In this document: positions 55,734-63,281 of the stretch, in pieces
Layout: every line of letters begins with the position of its first letter
Position numbering within the stretch: position 1 is the first letter of the stretch
Source of the DNA: Firm-04 sp045617625
GTDB lineage: Bacteria > Bacillota > Clostridia > Oscillospirales > Ruminococcaceae
Direction of reading: 5' to 3'
Assembly: GCA_045617625.1 (NCBI GenBank)
Contig: JAZLJA010000023.1
Coordinates: forward strand, 1 to 64,000
Length of the DNA stretch: 64,000 bases
Made by a program: the position numbers and the translations under genes
Notes under the pieces: generated by a model
Database searches by the model: none
What the model saw: only the letters and a program-made list of their open reading frames with translations
What the model was told of the DNA's origin: nothing

Positions 55734-55762
55734 ATTATAGCAAAAATGACAACTTTTCGCAA
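55734..55762 (-). promoter_or_regulatory. Promoter of the GH2 gene
   Basis: Minus strand TTGCGA (55762-55757), 17 bases, TATAAT (55739-55734). Confidence 0.7.
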
Positions 55763-55856
55763 TGCATAAAACGCAGATTTCAATAACAAAATGAATCTGT
55801 CAGTACAACTGATGTTTCATCAACACAATTTACTGCTGTTTATCAAGCAGATATCA

Positions 55857-55892
55857 GAAAAAACCGCGCTGTTTCGTAAAAAACAACGCGGT
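55857..55892 (-). terminator. Terminator of the deacetylase gene
   Basis: Twelve-base stem ACCGCGTTGTTT / AAACAGCGCGGT (one G-T pair) followed on the minus strand by TTTTTC. Confidence 0.87.
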
Positions 55893-55899
55893 ACAAATG

Positions 55900-56628
55900 T
55901 TATACAATATAGCCCTTCTGTCGTACTCTATCAATGAAATCGCCGAGTATTTCAGCGTTTGTTTCCGAAACCGAATGCAAGAGATATATTGCTCCGCTGT
56001 GAGCAGCGTCACATAGTGCATTCAGCGAATTCATCGGATTTGGCTGAGAATCAGTATTCCAGTCTACATACGCAAAACTCCAGAAAATGGTCCGATATCC
56101 GAGTCCGTGTATCAGTTCCAGTGAATGGGCATCATACTCTCCGCACGGGGGGCGAAAATACTGCATCTCATAACCGAAAGTTGTCTGCACATAATCATGC
56201 AAAGACATCAGTTCATCCTCAAGTTGTGCAGGCGATAGTGTCGGAATCGGTGCGTGTGTCATGCCGTGATTTCCGAGCATATGCCCTTCGGCAATCATGC
56301 GGCGAACCAGATCGGGTTCACGCTTTGCATAGTCACCTGTGAGAAAAAATATAGCTGAAACATGTTTTTCTTTCAGTGTGTCGAGAATTTTTGCTGTATA
56401 TCCATTTTCATAACCCTGATCAAACGTCAGAATAATACGCTGATTTTCCGGCGTGAGCGCATATGCTCCGTATTGACCGTATTGTGCCTCAAATTCAGTC
56501 GCTCCGGTAGGACAATTTTCTGCATCAAGCTGTTTTCCTTGTCCATAGCCGAGTGCATATGCAGCATCAGGTGTAAACAGAGAAAACATAAGCAGCATGG
56601 CACACAACAAACTGCAAATGATCCGCAT
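55900..56628 (-). CDS. Polysaccharide deacetylase, PdaA-like
   Basis: A 242-residue secreted NodB-domain deacetylase with a signal peptide (1-25). Motifs: ILTFDQGYENGYTAKILD (PdaA-type TFDxGYE), LGNHGMTHAPIP (metal HxxxH), YFRPPCGEYD and IYLLHSVSETNAEIL (catalytic His). In spore formers PdaA deacetylates N-acetylmuramic acid on the way to the cortex delta-lactam; here a role in peptidoglycan modification is likely. The ribosome site is AGAGAGG. The membrane protein gene 62 bases upstream runs the same way and may be cotranscribed. Confidence 0.88.
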   Translation of the reverse strand: MRIICSLLCAMLLMFSLFTPDAAYALGYGQGKQLDAENCPTGATEFEAQYGQYGAYALTPENQRIILTFDQGYENGYTAKILDTLKEKHVSAIFFLTGDYAKREPDLVRRMIAEGHMLGNHGMTHAPIPTLSPAQLEDELMSLHDYVQTTFGYEMQYFRPPCGEYDAHSLELIHGLGYRTIFWSFAYVDWNTDSQPNPMNSLNALCDAAHSGAIYLLHSVSETNAEILGDFIDRVRQKGYIV

Positions 56629-56690
56629 TTTTAAAACCTCTCTTTCTGCGGCTGAAACCGCATAAAAAAGGATATGTTGAAACTGTCGGA

Positions 56691-57221
56691 TTATGAAATC
56701 ACATTTCTGGCATTTTCCGATGCGATCTCAGTCTGATAGTGTGACATAAATGGGACAAATATCGAAAAAACTGTAATCAACGGAGGAAGTGCGAGCGAAA
56801 ATCTCCTGATGTTTGATAGTTCAGAAAATGTCTCACTCCCCTCCGTCAGCAGTCTGTCGATTTGAATGAACGGTGCCTGTAAAAGCAAATATATATTGAA
56901 AACAGCGACACTGTCAGGATTACAGGAAAGGATAAACCATTCAAGCCAAAGCGGTATCGCTGTCGATATACTCAGCAGAAAAGGAAGTACAACATGAATC
57001 TGTTTTTTCGTGCGTCGATATGATACTTCATACTGTTTTGCCAGCGTTATGCCACAATTTCCCATGAGTAGGATATGTGCCAAAAGACTTAACACAAGGC
57101 TTACATACCTGACCCATGGCATATTTATGATGGCAAACGAAAACGTGAGAATAAAACATAGAATTTCTGATATCATTAGCCAAAAAAGACATTTCATGTA
57201 TGAATTCACAAATTGTGGCAT
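56691..57221 (-). CDS. Uncharacterised four-helix membrane protein
   Basis: A 176-residue integral membrane protein with about four hydrophobic segments (about 10-32, 36-58, 80-100, 142-160) and a charged loop (RRTKKQIHV). No domain recognised. The start follows GGAGGTTACA. Upstream is a palindrome-like TAGTGTAATACTA (57248-57260), but no consensus promoter. Confidence 0.68.
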   Translation of the reverse strand: MPQFVNSYMKCLFWLMISEILCFILTFSFAIINMPWVRYVSLVLSLLAHILLMGNCGITLAKQYEVSYRRTKKQIHVVLPFLLSISTAIPLWLEWFILSCNPDSVAVFNIYLLLQAPFIQIDRLLTEGSETFSELSNIRRFSLALPPLITVFSIFVPFMSHYQTEIASENARNVIS

Positions 57222-57331
57222 TGTAACCTCCGTTTAAATTTGATATATAGTGTAATACTACCCTTGGATGGATATCATCAAACTATCCATAAAGAAAGAC
57301 GATAGAAATCCTTTGAAAGAAGGCGATGCAT

Positions 57332-57487
57332 ATGTTCCAAGAGTATAATGATGATGATATACGAATATTCATCCCCAAACATCACTATGATACAAAAACG
57401 CATGGAATAATGGATGATTCAGAAGAACAACTTTCTATCTGGACTCCTGCAAAACGAATTTCGGATGGCGATCTTCCACCGTCCTGA
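57332..57487 (+). CDS. Short acidic hypothetical protein (51 residues)
   Basis: A small open frame starting MFQEYNDDDIRIFIPKHHY and ending ISDGDLPPS, preceded by AAAGAAGG at good spacing. It lies in the gap between the membrane protein gene and rpe. No domain is recognised and there is no consensus promoter; an inverted repeat ATGGATA / TATCCAT (57268-57290) lies just upstream. It may be real but is unproven. Confidence 0.4.
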   Translation: MFQEYNDDDIRIFIPKHHYDTKTHGIMDDSEEQLSIWTPAKRISDGDLPPS

Positions 57488-57590
57488 CACTAATATTATA
57501 CATGATTACACGAGGATTGTCCAGAGCAAGATTGTATTTATATCATAAAAAACAAAGCCATGAAAATTTCAATTGTCTGATATTCTTCTC

Positions 57591-57619
57591 TTGACGAAAT
57601 GAAAATTTTGAAGTATAAT
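57591..57619 (+). promoter_or_regulatory. Promoter of rpe
   Basis: TTGACG, 17-base spacer, TATAAT. Confidence 0.8.
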
Positions 57620-57662
57620 AATATAGTATGTATATGGATATTCCATTTGGAGGATGTTACGA

Positions 57663-58328
57663 ATGACAAAAATATTTGCTTCGATTCTCAATGCTGATTT
57701 GGCACGGCTGGCTGAAGTATCGGATCTTGTTTTGGCAGCAGGGGCTGATTATCTTCATTTTGACGTCATGGACGGAATGTTTGTGGATAATATTTCCTTT
57801 GGCATCCCTGTACTACAATCCCTGAATAAATGCACTGAATTGCCCATTGATGCTCATCTGATGATTCAAGAGCCGCTTCGCTTTGTCAAACGTTTTGCTG
57901 ATGCCGGTGCTGACTGTATTTCGTTTCATATTGAAAGTGATTCTGACACAGCCGAAACCATCGACGCAATTCATGCACTCGGACTAAAAGCCGGCATTGC
58001 AGTATCTCCTGATACCCCTGTTGCGGATGTGTTTCCGTTTATCTCGATGTTACGGGAAGACGATTTTGTGCTGCTGATGACAGTATATCCCGGTTGGGGC
58101 AAACAAAAATTCATGGATTCAGTCCTTGATAAAATCACACAACTTTCTGCTTATCTGCAAAAAGAGAACAAAAACATTCATATTCAGGTTGACGGCGGTA
58201 TCAATGGAGAAACCGCAGCAAAATGCCGTAAAGCCGGAGCTGATTACCTTGTTTCCGGTTCGTATCTTATATCAGCATCCAATCCTGCGCAAGCTGTTGA
58301 AAGTCTCCGTGATTCTTCAGTCGAGTGA
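57663..58328 (+). CDS. rpe: Ribulose-phosphate 3-epimerase
   Basis: A 221-residue TIM-barrel enzyme interconverting ribulose-5-phosphate and xylulose-5-phosphate in the cytosolic pentose phosphate pathway. Motifs: FASILNADLARL, YLHFDVMDGMFVDNISFG (metal His/Asp), PIDAHLMI, SFHIESD, VYPGWGKQKFMD and IQVDGGINGETA. The usual MTVxPGFGGQ loop reads MTVYPGWGKQ, a modest deviation. The ATG at 57663 is nine bases after GGAGG; an ATG at 57654 abuts the ribosome site. Its last 12 bases overlap the convergent mecA-like gene. Confidence 0.9.
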   Translation: MTKIFASILNADLARLAEVSDLVLAAGADYLHFDVMDGMFVDNISFGIPVLQSLNKCTELPIDAHLMIQEPLRFVKRFADAGADCISFHIESDSDTAETIDAIHALGLKAGIAVSPDTPVADVFPFISMLREDDFVLLMTVYPGWGKQKFMDSVLDKITQLSAYLQKENKNIHIQVDGGINGETAAKCRKAGADYLVSGSYLISASNPAQAVESLRDSSVE

Positions 58329-58886
58329 TTGATTTAATATTTTCGCGGAAGCATTTTTCGGATAGATACAAGTACCATGCTCATCAAGCCAAGCTCTCAG
58401 CACATGGCTGTCTGAAATTGGCAGACCATATTCCATGAGAAGATGTTTTTGCTTTTCGGCGTTTTTTCGTATGCTGAGCATGAAGAAATACCATACATGA
58501 GCTGCCTGAAACAAAGAACTGTCGATCAGCGGAATCTGTTGTACTTTAATTAGTTGGCAAAAGCTACGAAGATTTTCATATTCATCGAATGCAGCTGCCA
58601 AATGAACATATTTAGGCAGAATGGATTTCTGTGATATGCTATCATGCACACTTGTAAAATAGTAGACCACTCCTCCGTCTAATGCGGGAAGTTGTTCTAC
58701 AGCGACCTTTCCCTGCGAAAAAGGTATATCGCAGAACAGTTCAGCTTTTGCTATCAAAAAAGCAATCAAACGCATCATTTGCGGTGAATTCGGATTTGTT
58801 CCGTCATCTCCTTGCAGAAACACCTTCATCTCGGAATCTGAAAGTTGGATCTTCACCGAATGCTCCGAAAGTTGTTCCATTGTCAT
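58317..58886 (-). CDS. mecA-like: MecA-like ClpC adaptor protein
   Basis: A 189-residue protein of the MecA/YpbH family, adaptor for ClpC-dependent proteolysis. The N-terminal LSEHSVKIQLSDSEMKVFL and SPQMMRLIAFLIAKAE are typical; the C-terminal half has the expected alpha/beta ferredoxin-like region (LPKYVHLAAAFDEYENLRSF) and ends unusually with a tail of about 50 residues carrying AEKQKHLLMEYG. The ATG at 58886 follows AAGGGAG. It overlaps rpe tail to tail. Confidence 0.8.
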   Translation of the reverse strand: MTMEQLSEHSVKIQLSDSEMKVFLQGDDGTNPNSPQMMRLIAFLIAKAELFCDIPFSQGKVAVEQLPALDGGVVYYFTSVHDSISQKSILPKYVHLAAAFDEYENLRSFCQLIKVQQIPLIDSSLFQAAHVWYFFMLSIRKNAEKQKHLLMEYGLPISDSHVLRAWLDEHGTCIYPKNASAKILNQSLD

Positions 58887-58908
58887 TTTCACCACTCCCT
58901 TCTATCGT
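58880..58908 (+). promoter_or_regulatory. Weak candidate promoter of the Rnf-like operon
   Basis: TTGTCA, 17-base spacer, TATCGT, overlapping the start of the divergent mecA-like gene. Only 51 bases separate the two starts, so any promoter must lie here or farther inside mecA. Confidence 0.35.
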
Positions 58909-58936
58909 TTTGTGCATTTCACGGAGGTGAAACCGA

Positions 58937-59872
58937 ATGAAGCAGAATCATTCTGAAGTGCAAACTACATCGGAACGCATTCTGACACTCCTATGTCTAG
59001 CTGCCGCAGCATCTGCTTATTACGGATGGCGTGTCTGGCTTCTATGCGCCGCAGCTGTATCTGTTTCAATGTTGACCGAATTGATCTGTCTCTATCTTCG
59101 GAAAATTCCATTTGCATCCAGACATATGGAAGCTGCAGGCGTTGGTTTAGCAATATGCCTGATATTCCCGCCAACGGTTTCTTATTCTGTACTTATCATT
59201 TCCTGTATTTTTGCAATTATCATCGGAAGGCAAATTTTTGGCGGTTCAGAGAATTATCTGTTTCCCGCTGCATCTGTAGGCTATATTTTCGCGCTGCTTT
59301 CATGGAAAGACGCCATCACGCTGTATCCCAGAAAATTTGCTGTCCTTCCTCTGTTTTCATGTGCAAATGTTTCCGTTGCACAAAGTACAGGATATCACTG
59401 GAATTATTCAGGAGCGTTGGTTGGCAGCCGCATAGATTGGCTGACGATGACGAAATCCATGCCAATGGGCAGCGGCTCGATTTTACTTTTGAGTACGATA
59501 GCATTCTTCCTTTGCATGCGCCGCAGTACGTCGTTATTCACATTGCTTGGCTTTTTGAGTCCGATTATTGCGCTCAATCTTTTGGGTGCACCAAACAAAA
59601 TGATGGAGGGTGCTGCTGTTTTCGGGTGTCTTTCAAATTTGACACTATTTTCAGGCATCTACCTAATCAGTGACCCGCGCATTGCACCGAAGGGATTGTT
59701 GGGACTTGCTTATGGTCTTCTCGTTGGTGTTTTTTCTTTTTTCCTGACACAAATTATGCACATCGAAAATGCACCGGTGTTTTTATCTGTTTTAATGCAG
59801 CCACTTGCCTGCTATCTGAATGAATTACGGGAAAAAACACTGAAATTGATGGAAGCGGAGGGGGGCTTATGA
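58937..59872 (+). CDS. RnfD/NqrB-like membrane protein without the FMN-binding Thr
   Basis: A 311-residue polytopic protein (about nine to ten helices) resembling RnfD/NqrB. FAIIIGRQIFGGSENYLFPAA matches the conserved GxxxFGGxxxNxFNPA-like segment, and SDPRIAPKG near the C-terminus resembles the TDP motif region. At the position of the SGAT motif that carries covalent FMN on Thr in RnfD/NqrB, the sequence reads NYSGALVG, so covalent FMN is unlikely. It overlaps the RnfE-like gene by four bases. Start after ACGGAGG. Confidence 0.8.
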   Translation: MKQNHSEVQTTSERILTLLCLAAAASAYYGWRVWLLCAAAVSVSMLTELICLYLRKIPFASRHMEAAGVGLAICLIFPPTVSYSVLIISCIFAIIIGRQIFGGSENYLFPAASVGYIFALLSWKDAITLYPRKFAVLPLFSCANVSVAQSTGYHWNYSGALVGSRIDWLTMTKSMPMGSGSILLLSTIAFFLCMRRSTSLFTLLGFLSPIIALNLLGAPNKMMEGAAVFGCLSNLTLFSGIYLISDPRIAPKGLLGLAYGLLVGVFSFFLTQIMHIENAPVFLSVLMQPLACYLNELREKTLKLMEAEGGL

Positions 59873-60498
59873 AATCATCTGACCAACACCCTCATCTCAC
59901 AGATAGAATCTGGAAACAGAATCCGATTTTAGCATACGGATTGATGGCTGCATTTGTCATCGGCTACACGGACAATTTCATGCATTCACTGATTCTCTGC
60001 TATTTTTTCGATGTCATCAGTCTTTCGGTTTCATTATTGTTCTTTCAAATCAGGTCTAAGCTGCCATACACCATTTGCATTCTATCCTATTCTCTGCTTG
60101 CTGCTTTGGTGTATATCCCTGCGGTCATCGCTGCAGAATATTTGTTTCCGAACTATTCTCTCGACATATATCTACCTCTTTGTACGCTCGGATTTATGTT
60201 CATCAATCAAGAACGAATACAAAGTGATGATGAATCAGAAGGGTTTCTTCACTTCTGGCTTTGGACGCTTTTTGGATGTTTGGGGTTTGATGTGGTCGCC
60301 TTGCTTATGGGAATGATCCGTGAAGCACTGGCATATGGCAGGATTTTGAATATAAAGCTTACCGATTTCATCTCGATTCCTTCCGTATCCTCCCCTGCAT
60401 TCGGGATGATTCTTCTCGGAACTCTTTCTGCTATATTGCAGAAAACAGTTCAGACAAAAGAAAATAAGGAGGCGCTTTCTGATGCAACTCCTGATTGA
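59869..60498 (+). CDS. RnfE-like membrane protein without the cysteine motif
   Basis: A 209-residue protein with about six helices in the RnfE/NqrD pattern. WKQNPILAYGL matches the N-terminal W..NP region and GFDVVALLMGMIREALAYGRIL matches the conserved G(F)xxAxxxxGxIREIxGxG segment. The CP motif in helix 1 that supplies an iron-cluster ligand in RnfE is missing (GLMAAFVIGYTDN). It overlaps the neighbours by 4 and 17 bases, so the three subunits are translationally coupled. Confidence 0.78.
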   Translation: MKSSDQHPHLTDRIWKQNPILAYGLMAAFVIGYTDNFMHSLILCYFFDVISLSVSLLFFQIRSKLPYTICILSYSLLAALVYIPAVIAAEYLFPNYSLDIYLPLCTLGFMFINQERIQSDDESEGFLHFWLWTLFGCLGFDVVALLMGMIREALAYGRILNIKLTDFISIPSVSSPAFGMILLGTLSAILQKTVQTKENKEALSDATPD

Positions 60499-61033
60499 AC
60501 TTATGCTTTGCATAACCTCAAATCTTCTATTCACATACGGAATCGGTATATCGCTTGTTGCCAGACCGAATGTGAAATCTCGTTTACTGAATGCGTCATT
60601 GTCGATTGTCTTCTGTACCCATGGTTCTGTCGTCGCATATCTCTCTGAACCGTATATGCTGACTGATTTCGCTGTATTACTGAAACCAGTTGTCTTTATA
60701 GTTTCAATCGTTCCATTATGTTTCTTGCTTTCACTTTGCCGCTTTGTTTTGCCAATCAGTATGCATGACACGTTCAAACATTCCGTTTGGGAATCTGCAT
60801 TTTCATGTATGGTTTTAAGTGTCTGTCTGCTGACAGACGAGAAAGCGGGAAATTTTCATTCAGCATTGTTATTTGGACTTCGTGCGGGATGTGGTTTGTT
60901 TCTGACTGCTTTAATGCTGGAGTCTGTGCAACGTAAATTGACAAGCGAACAAATGCCATCTGCGACACGCGGCTGGCCTTCAACACTCATCTATCTTGGT
61001 ATCATTTCTATGGCGGCGGTTTGTCTTTCCTAA
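60482..61033 (+). CDS. RnfA-like membrane protein without the cysteine motif
   Basis: A 183-residue protein with about six helices in the RnfA/NqrE pattern (LLIELMLCITSNLLFTYGIG, SALLFGLRAGCGLFLTALML). The LGICPFLGV segment, whose Cys pairs with RnfE around an iron site, is replaced by TYGIGISLV. It is the third gene of the D-E-A set. The remaining Rnf genes (B, C, G) are not in the window. Confidence 0.72.
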   Translation: MQLLIELMLCITSNLLFTYGIGISLVARPNVKSRLLNASLSIVFCTHGSVVAYLSEPYMLTDFAVLLKPVVFIVSIVPLCFLLSLCRFVLPISMHDTFKHSVWESAFSCMVLSVCLLTDEKAGNFHSALLFGLRAGCGLFLTALMLESVQRKLTSEQMPSATRGWPSTLIYLGIISMAAVCLS

Positions 61034-61069
61034 GAAACCGCTCAATTCCATTCAGGAGGGAGACTTTTT

Positions 61070-62272
61070 GTGCAAAATCGTCGTAAAGGACGCAAAATCT
61101 ATACATATCGTGTGAAGAACCGTAAGATGTTCAGTAAAAATCATCCTATGCGCTCTGCACTCAATCTAACACTCACTGCGGTAATTCTGGTTGGCTTGGG
61201 TTTGGTTGGCTACAACATTATTGGACCGTTGACGAAACGTCTGCGGCAAGAAAAGGAAAACCCAACTACAATTTCTGAGCCGTATATCGAAACCGGAACC
61301 AGACCATCCACAACAGAGCCGTATGTTTCTTCAACGTATTTCACTGAAACAACGGAACCACCCATTGAAGTGCCGCTGCAACTGATATATAATCTCAACG
61401 ACAATGTACTGACCGATCTTGACAAGCTTCAGCAAACGGTATCAGGCGCGGCGCTGAATGGATACAGTGCCGTTTCGGTTCCCCTGCGTCTTTCAGGCGG
61501 AATACTGCAATATCGCTCTTCGGTGGAATCTGCCATTTCATGCGGCGCATCCAGTGAAGATTTACCCACACTTCAGGAAATCAACACCGTGATTTCTGGA
61601 TGCGGCATGCCTGCTGTCGCCCAAATTTGCTTGCTGCCAGATAATTTGATGCCTGCATATCATAAAGCAACCGGTTTTCAGCACACATCCAGTGATAAAC
61701 TTTGGCTTGATGATGCTGTTCAATCAGGCGGAAAACCATACATGAGTCCTTTTTCCGATGAATCACGCAATTACCTGCACGATATTGCGTCTGAGATTTC
61801 AGATGCAGGTTTCTGGCAAGTCATTTGTTCAGGCGTTCAGTACCCGAATTTCTATGCCGATGATTTAGGCGACTTGGACACATCGCTCTCAAACGCTGAA
61901 ATGAGAAAAAACGGCTTGGTCGAGATGCTCAATCGCATCGGGGATTCTGTCACCTACGAATTTGATCTTTCGCTTGCACTTGATGGCAAAGAGGAAGCAC
62001 TTGCTCCTTCAGAATTGAAGCTCAAAGAGGTTTGCGTTGATGTTGATTTCCACAAGTTTGAATCAACATTCTTTTATGAGTCAAACCGCTATGACCCATC
62101 AAAGCTTGCATATCGTGAACGCACCATTCTGCTTATGCTGATTGCTGAAGAAATTACCGGTGACTTGACTGTATATCCCTGCATACGCACAGACAATCTT
62201 ACGGAGAATCAACGTCAAACAGTGATTGAAACCTTGTATGAAACCGGCTATGACAAAATCTTTATTGAATAA
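61070..62272 (+). CDS. Membrane-anchored DUF4015-like putative glycoside hydrolase fold protein
   Basis: A 400-residue protein with a short basic N-terminus, one membrane helix (about 30-52), a Thr/Pro-rich linker (60-105; TTISEPYIETGTRPST) and a TIM-barrel-like domain (110-400). Segments such as NGYSAVSVPLRLSGGILQYR, KPYMSPFSDESRNYLHDIAS and DAGFWQVICSGVQYPNFYAD follow the DUF4015 putative glycosidase pattern, but the usual acidic residues are not all obvious, so activity is doubtful. The start is GTG 61070 after GGAGGGAG. It is 36 bases after the RnfA-like gene with no terminator between. Confidence 0.7.
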   Translation: MQNRRKGRKIYTYRVKNRKMFSKNHPMRSALNLTLTAVILVGLGLVGYNIIGPLTKRLRQEKENPTTISEPYIETGTRPSTTEPYVSSTYFTETTEPPIEVPLQLIYNLNDNVLTDLDKLQQTVSGAALNGYSAVSVPLRLSGGILQYRSSVESAISCGASSEDLPTLQEINTVISGCGMPAVAQICLLPDNLMPAYHKATGFQHTSSDKLWLDDAVQSGGKPYMSPFSDESRNYLHDIASEISDAGFWQVICSGVQYPNFYADDLGDLDTSLSNAEMRKNGLVEMLNRIGDSVTYEFDLSLALDGKEEALAPSELKLKEVCVDVDFHKFESTFFYESNRYDPSKLAYRERTILLMLIAEEITGDLTVYPCIRTDNLTENQRQTVIETLYETGYDKIFIE

Positions 62273-62273
62273 T

Positions 62274-62318
62274 AAAAGCCCCTCGGAAAGGATTGAATCC
62301 TTTTCGAGGGGCTTTTTT
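62274..62318. terminator. Terminator between the DUF4015-like and cohesin-like genes
   Basis: Long stem AAAAGCCCCTCGGAAAGGATT / AATCCTTTTCGAGGGGCTTTT with a short loop and T tract; serves both convergent genes. Confidence 0.9.
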
Positions 62319-62335
62319 AGAATTCAGATTCTTTT

Positions 62336-63163
62336 TCAGCTGAACGAATGAGCCTCAAGAGAAGCATTGCTTGAGAAGTCTTTGCCTGCACCGCCTGATT
62401 GAATTTCCATTGCGTTTGCATCGTAACGGAAACGCAAATCAAATCCGACAAATCCGGGATTATTCTCAACTTTCAAAATCATCGACCCGGTTTCGCCTTG
62501 CTTGATGCTGACCACACCGGGCGTGAAATGCAGACCGGTTGCGTTTACCTTTTCAAGTTCGGGGGCAGTTGCATCGCCAACAACCACGTATCCGACTTCA
62601 GCCGTAGCATCGAGTGTTTCAGCATTATAATTCGCAACGTCAAGGTGATAGAATTCAATCGGATAAACGCCGTCGGGAGCATCTTTTGATACTGCGATAT
62701 CATAGACAAGGAACTCGCCGTTAAATTTGAAATTAGAACGCTTGGACATATCAAGCCAGAGTGCTTGGAAAGACTTCATCTGTGGCACGTAGTTCTTTTC
62801 TGCATAGGAAGTTGCTAGCGTAGTACCAGTGTATTCAACCGTTACAGCCGCACCGCCTTTTTCTGTGACGGTGGTACCATTGATATCGGTTTGATTCACG
62901 TAGCTTTTGCCGTCATCACCAACGACTGTCGTAACTGCGGGAACCTCTTCGATTTCATCATCAATGATTTCACCCAGGCTCAAATCATATCCGATCATAC
63001 CGTCACTATCTTCATGAATATGTGGATCTTCAACATCAACACTCTTGGACGAAGAACTTTCAGCAGTGGAAGTATCTGAACTGTTATCCTTTGTACAGGA
63101 GAAACAAGGCAGTGTCATTGCACCGACGAAAAGAACAGTCAAAGCTTTTTTTGTCATTTTCAT
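62336..63163 (-). CDS. Lipoprotein-like protein with a circularly permuted cohesin-like domain
   Basis: A 275-residue protein with a lipoprotein-like leader (MTLPCFSCTKD), an acidic Ser-rich linker (24-85) and a beta-rich domain (about 90-275). In the second part residues 117-203 look like the C-terminal half of a cohesin (SFQALWLDMSK, FLVYDIAVSKDAPDGVYPIE, DATAEVGYVVVGD) and residues 205-275 like its N-terminal half (GVVSIKQGETGSMILKVENN, PGFVGFDLRFRYDANAMEI, GKDFSSNASLEAH). The order is the reverse of a normal cohesin. The gene ends cleanly at a TGA with a terminator behind. Start ATG 63163 after AAAGGAG. Confidence 0.72.
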   Translation of the reverse strand: MKMTKKALTVLFVGAMTLPCFSCTKDNSSDTSTAESSSSKSVDVEDPHIHEDSDGMIGYDLSLGEIIDDEIEEVPAVTTVVGDDGKSYVNQTDINGTTVTEKGGAAVTVEYTGTTLATSYAEKNYVPQMKSFQALWLDMSKRSNFKFNGEFLVYDIAVSKDAPDGVYPIEFYHLDVANYNAETLDATAEVGYVVVGDATAPELEKVNATGLHFTPGVVSIKQGETGSMILKVENNPGFVGFDLRFRYDANAMEIQSGGAGKDFSSNASLEAHSFS

Positions 63164-63211
63164 AATGAAAAACTCCTTTCACAATGAGACGGAACAGCTC
63201 CATCTGGTATC

Positions 63212-63240
63212 ATTATAATGCATTATGCACAAAAAGTCAA
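63212..63240 (-). promoter_or_regulatory. Promoter of the cohesin-like gene
   Basis: Minus strand TTGACT (63240-63235), 17 bases, TATAAT (63217-63212). Confidence 0.82.
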
Positions 63241-63281
63241 GTGAAATTTTTGTGACAAAAGTTTCGGTTTCTTTACAGAAT

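Noticed and set aside
58937..61033. Conventional energy-conserving Rnf complex
   Set aside because: Cofactor-binding residues and the RnfB, C and G subunits are missing.
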